Shown one piece after another: positions 4,697-5,488 of a DNA stretch of 5,488 nucleotides; positions within the stretch are counted from its first letter, which is position 1; each line of letters begins with the position of its first letter. The stretch spans positions 1 through 5,488 of the forward strand of contig JALQYS010000148.1 in the NCBI GenBank assembly GCA_023254015.1, given 5' to 3'. The notes beneath the pieces were generated by a model. It saw only the letters and a list, made by a program, of their open reading frames with translations, was not told the origin of the DNA and did no database searches. Both the position numbers and the translations under genes were made by a program. The DNA comes from Paracoccaceae bacterium (lineage in GTDB: Bacteria; Pseudomonadota; Alphaproteobacteria; Rhodobacterales; Rhodobacteraceae).

Positions 4697-5488
4697 TTAG
4701 CGTTGCGACCACATGGCGGCGATGTAGCTGGCCGTCATCAGATCAAGATGCGCGCCGCCGCCATTCTTGGCGATGGTGATTTCGTCATCAGAGCGGCGGG
4801 TGTAAAGTGCCGGGTCATCGTAGAAATCGGCAACGATGTGATCTTCGGGGATTGCCCCCGACTTCAGGGGTTCGATCAGCTCGCCAATATGGTGGATCGT
4901 GGTTTCGCGACTGTCGACGAACAGCCGCGCGCGGGCCATGGCGGCGTCGTCCACCTCGCGCATGCCTGGCTTGTAGGCGCCGATCAGGTCAAGGTGCTGG
5001 CCGGGTTGCAGCCAGTCGCCCTTGATCAGGGGCGTGGTCGCCATGGTGGCCGTGCAGATCACGTCGGCCTGCTTCACAGCCGTTTCCAGATCGTCGGCGA
5101 CGGCCAGACCCATCGCCTCGGCCGCGGGGCGCGAGCGGTTCCAGACGGTGAAGCGGGCATCGGGAAAGATGCTGGAATAGGCATCGACCATCGAGCGCGC
5201 CACGGTGCCCGCCCCGACCAGAAGGAAATTCCGCGCATCCTTGCGAGCCAGACGTCGGGCCGACAGAAGGCTGTCTCCCGCTGTTTTCCATTTGGTTACC
5301 AGATGGAAATCCACGAGCGCGGTCATGATGCCTGTCACGTCATCATACAGCGTCACCGCGCCATTGATGGTGGGCAGGCCGCGCTGGGCGTTGCCGGGCA
5401 CGACGGTGGCAACCTTGACCAGAGCCCCCAACCCGTCGATCCAGGCCGCACGGTCCAGAATCGTATCGGCGCCGCGATATACGAACAG
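4697..5488 (-). CDS. Ornithine cyclodeaminase/mu-crystallin family protein, N-terminus outside window
   Basis: 263 residues are visible, running in from the right edge without a stop and ending at TAA (4697-4699). About 45 N-terminal residues are missing judging by the family's usual length of just over 300. The family binds NAD(P)H and covers ornithine cyclodeaminase, alanine dehydrogenase and ketimine (e.g. pyrroline-2-carboxylate) reductases. Visible features are VKVATVVPGN, whose lysine (visible residue 25) matches the substrate lysine K69 of Pseudomonas putida Ocd; GLPTINGAVTLYDDVTG; TKWKTAGDSLLSARRLAR; the Rossmann glycine motif FLLVGAGTVARS (glycines at 92 and 94); ICTATMATTPLI; GAYKPGMREVDD; and NGGGAHLDLMTASYI at the C-terminus. 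Two active-site positions differ from true Ocd: the arginine of RTAATS is lysine (KTAGDS), and the catalytic aspartate of GGD.PGKTE is tyrosine (GAYKPGMRE). A reductase or dehydrogenase is therefore more likely than cyclodeaminase. TTG at 5431 is internal, not the start. It converges with the flavoprotein gene. Confidence 0.88.
   Translation of the reverse strand: MFVYRGADTILDRAAWIDGLGALVKVATVVPGNAQRGLPTINGAVTLYDDVTGIMTALVDFHLVTKWKTAGDSLLSARRLARKDARNFLLVGAGTVARSMVDAYSSIFPDARFTVWNRSRPAAEAMGLAVADDLETAVKQADVICTATMATTPLIKGDWLQPGQHLDLIGAYKPGMREVDDAAMARARLFVDSRETTIHHIGELIEPLKSGAIPEDHIVADFYDDPALYTRRSDDEITIAKNGGGAHLDLMTASYIAAMWSQR

Overview
The window is GC-rich (roughly two thirds G+C) and has the codon use, gene families and intergenic style of an alphaproteobacterium. 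Rhodobacterales (Rhodobacteraceae/Roseobacter-type) is the best guess. This is an inference from the MttB-superfamily, DUF3237, PhzS-like flavoprotein and KTAGDS-type ornithine cyclodeaminase homologues, and from a terminator region that looks like a recurrent Rhodobacterales intergenic element. I see no tRNA, rRNA, CRISPR array, insertion sequence or phage gene.

Layout, left to right: (1) 1-194, + strand, the C-terminal end of a probable Nudix hydrolase cut by the window edge. (2) 228-1796, - strand, a complete non-pyrrolysine MttB-superfamily (trimethylamine methyltransferase-like) protein of 522 aa. (3) 1889-2800, + strand, a complete LysR-type regulator transcribed divergently from it. 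(4) 2807-3286, - strand, a small DUF3237/UPF0311 protein of 159 aa. (5) 3353-4594, + strand, a complete FAD-dependent monooxygenase of the PhzS-like group, 413 aa. (6) 4697-5488, - strand, an ornithine cyclodeaminase/mu-crystallin family protein lacking its first ~45 residues at the right edge. All six genes alternate strand. Neighbours are therefore either divergent pairs sharing a short control region (1797-1888 and 3287-3352) or convergent pairs sharing a 3' region (195-227, 2801-2806 and 4595-4696). Hairpins that could act as terminators lie at 199-221 and 4604-4668.

The neighbourhood looks like accessory catabolism of small nitrogenous or aromatic compounds. The LysR protein probably controls the methyltransferase gene, and DUF3237 and the flavoprotein form a second divergent pair. 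Whether the two pairs and the cyclodeaminase-family reductase belong to one pathway cannot be told from the sequence. I found no clear evidence of a wholly new system. The most interesting points are the orphan, Pyl-free MttB homologue with a dedicated regulator, the active-site substitutions in the cyclodeaminase homologue, and the triple-hairpin intergenic element.
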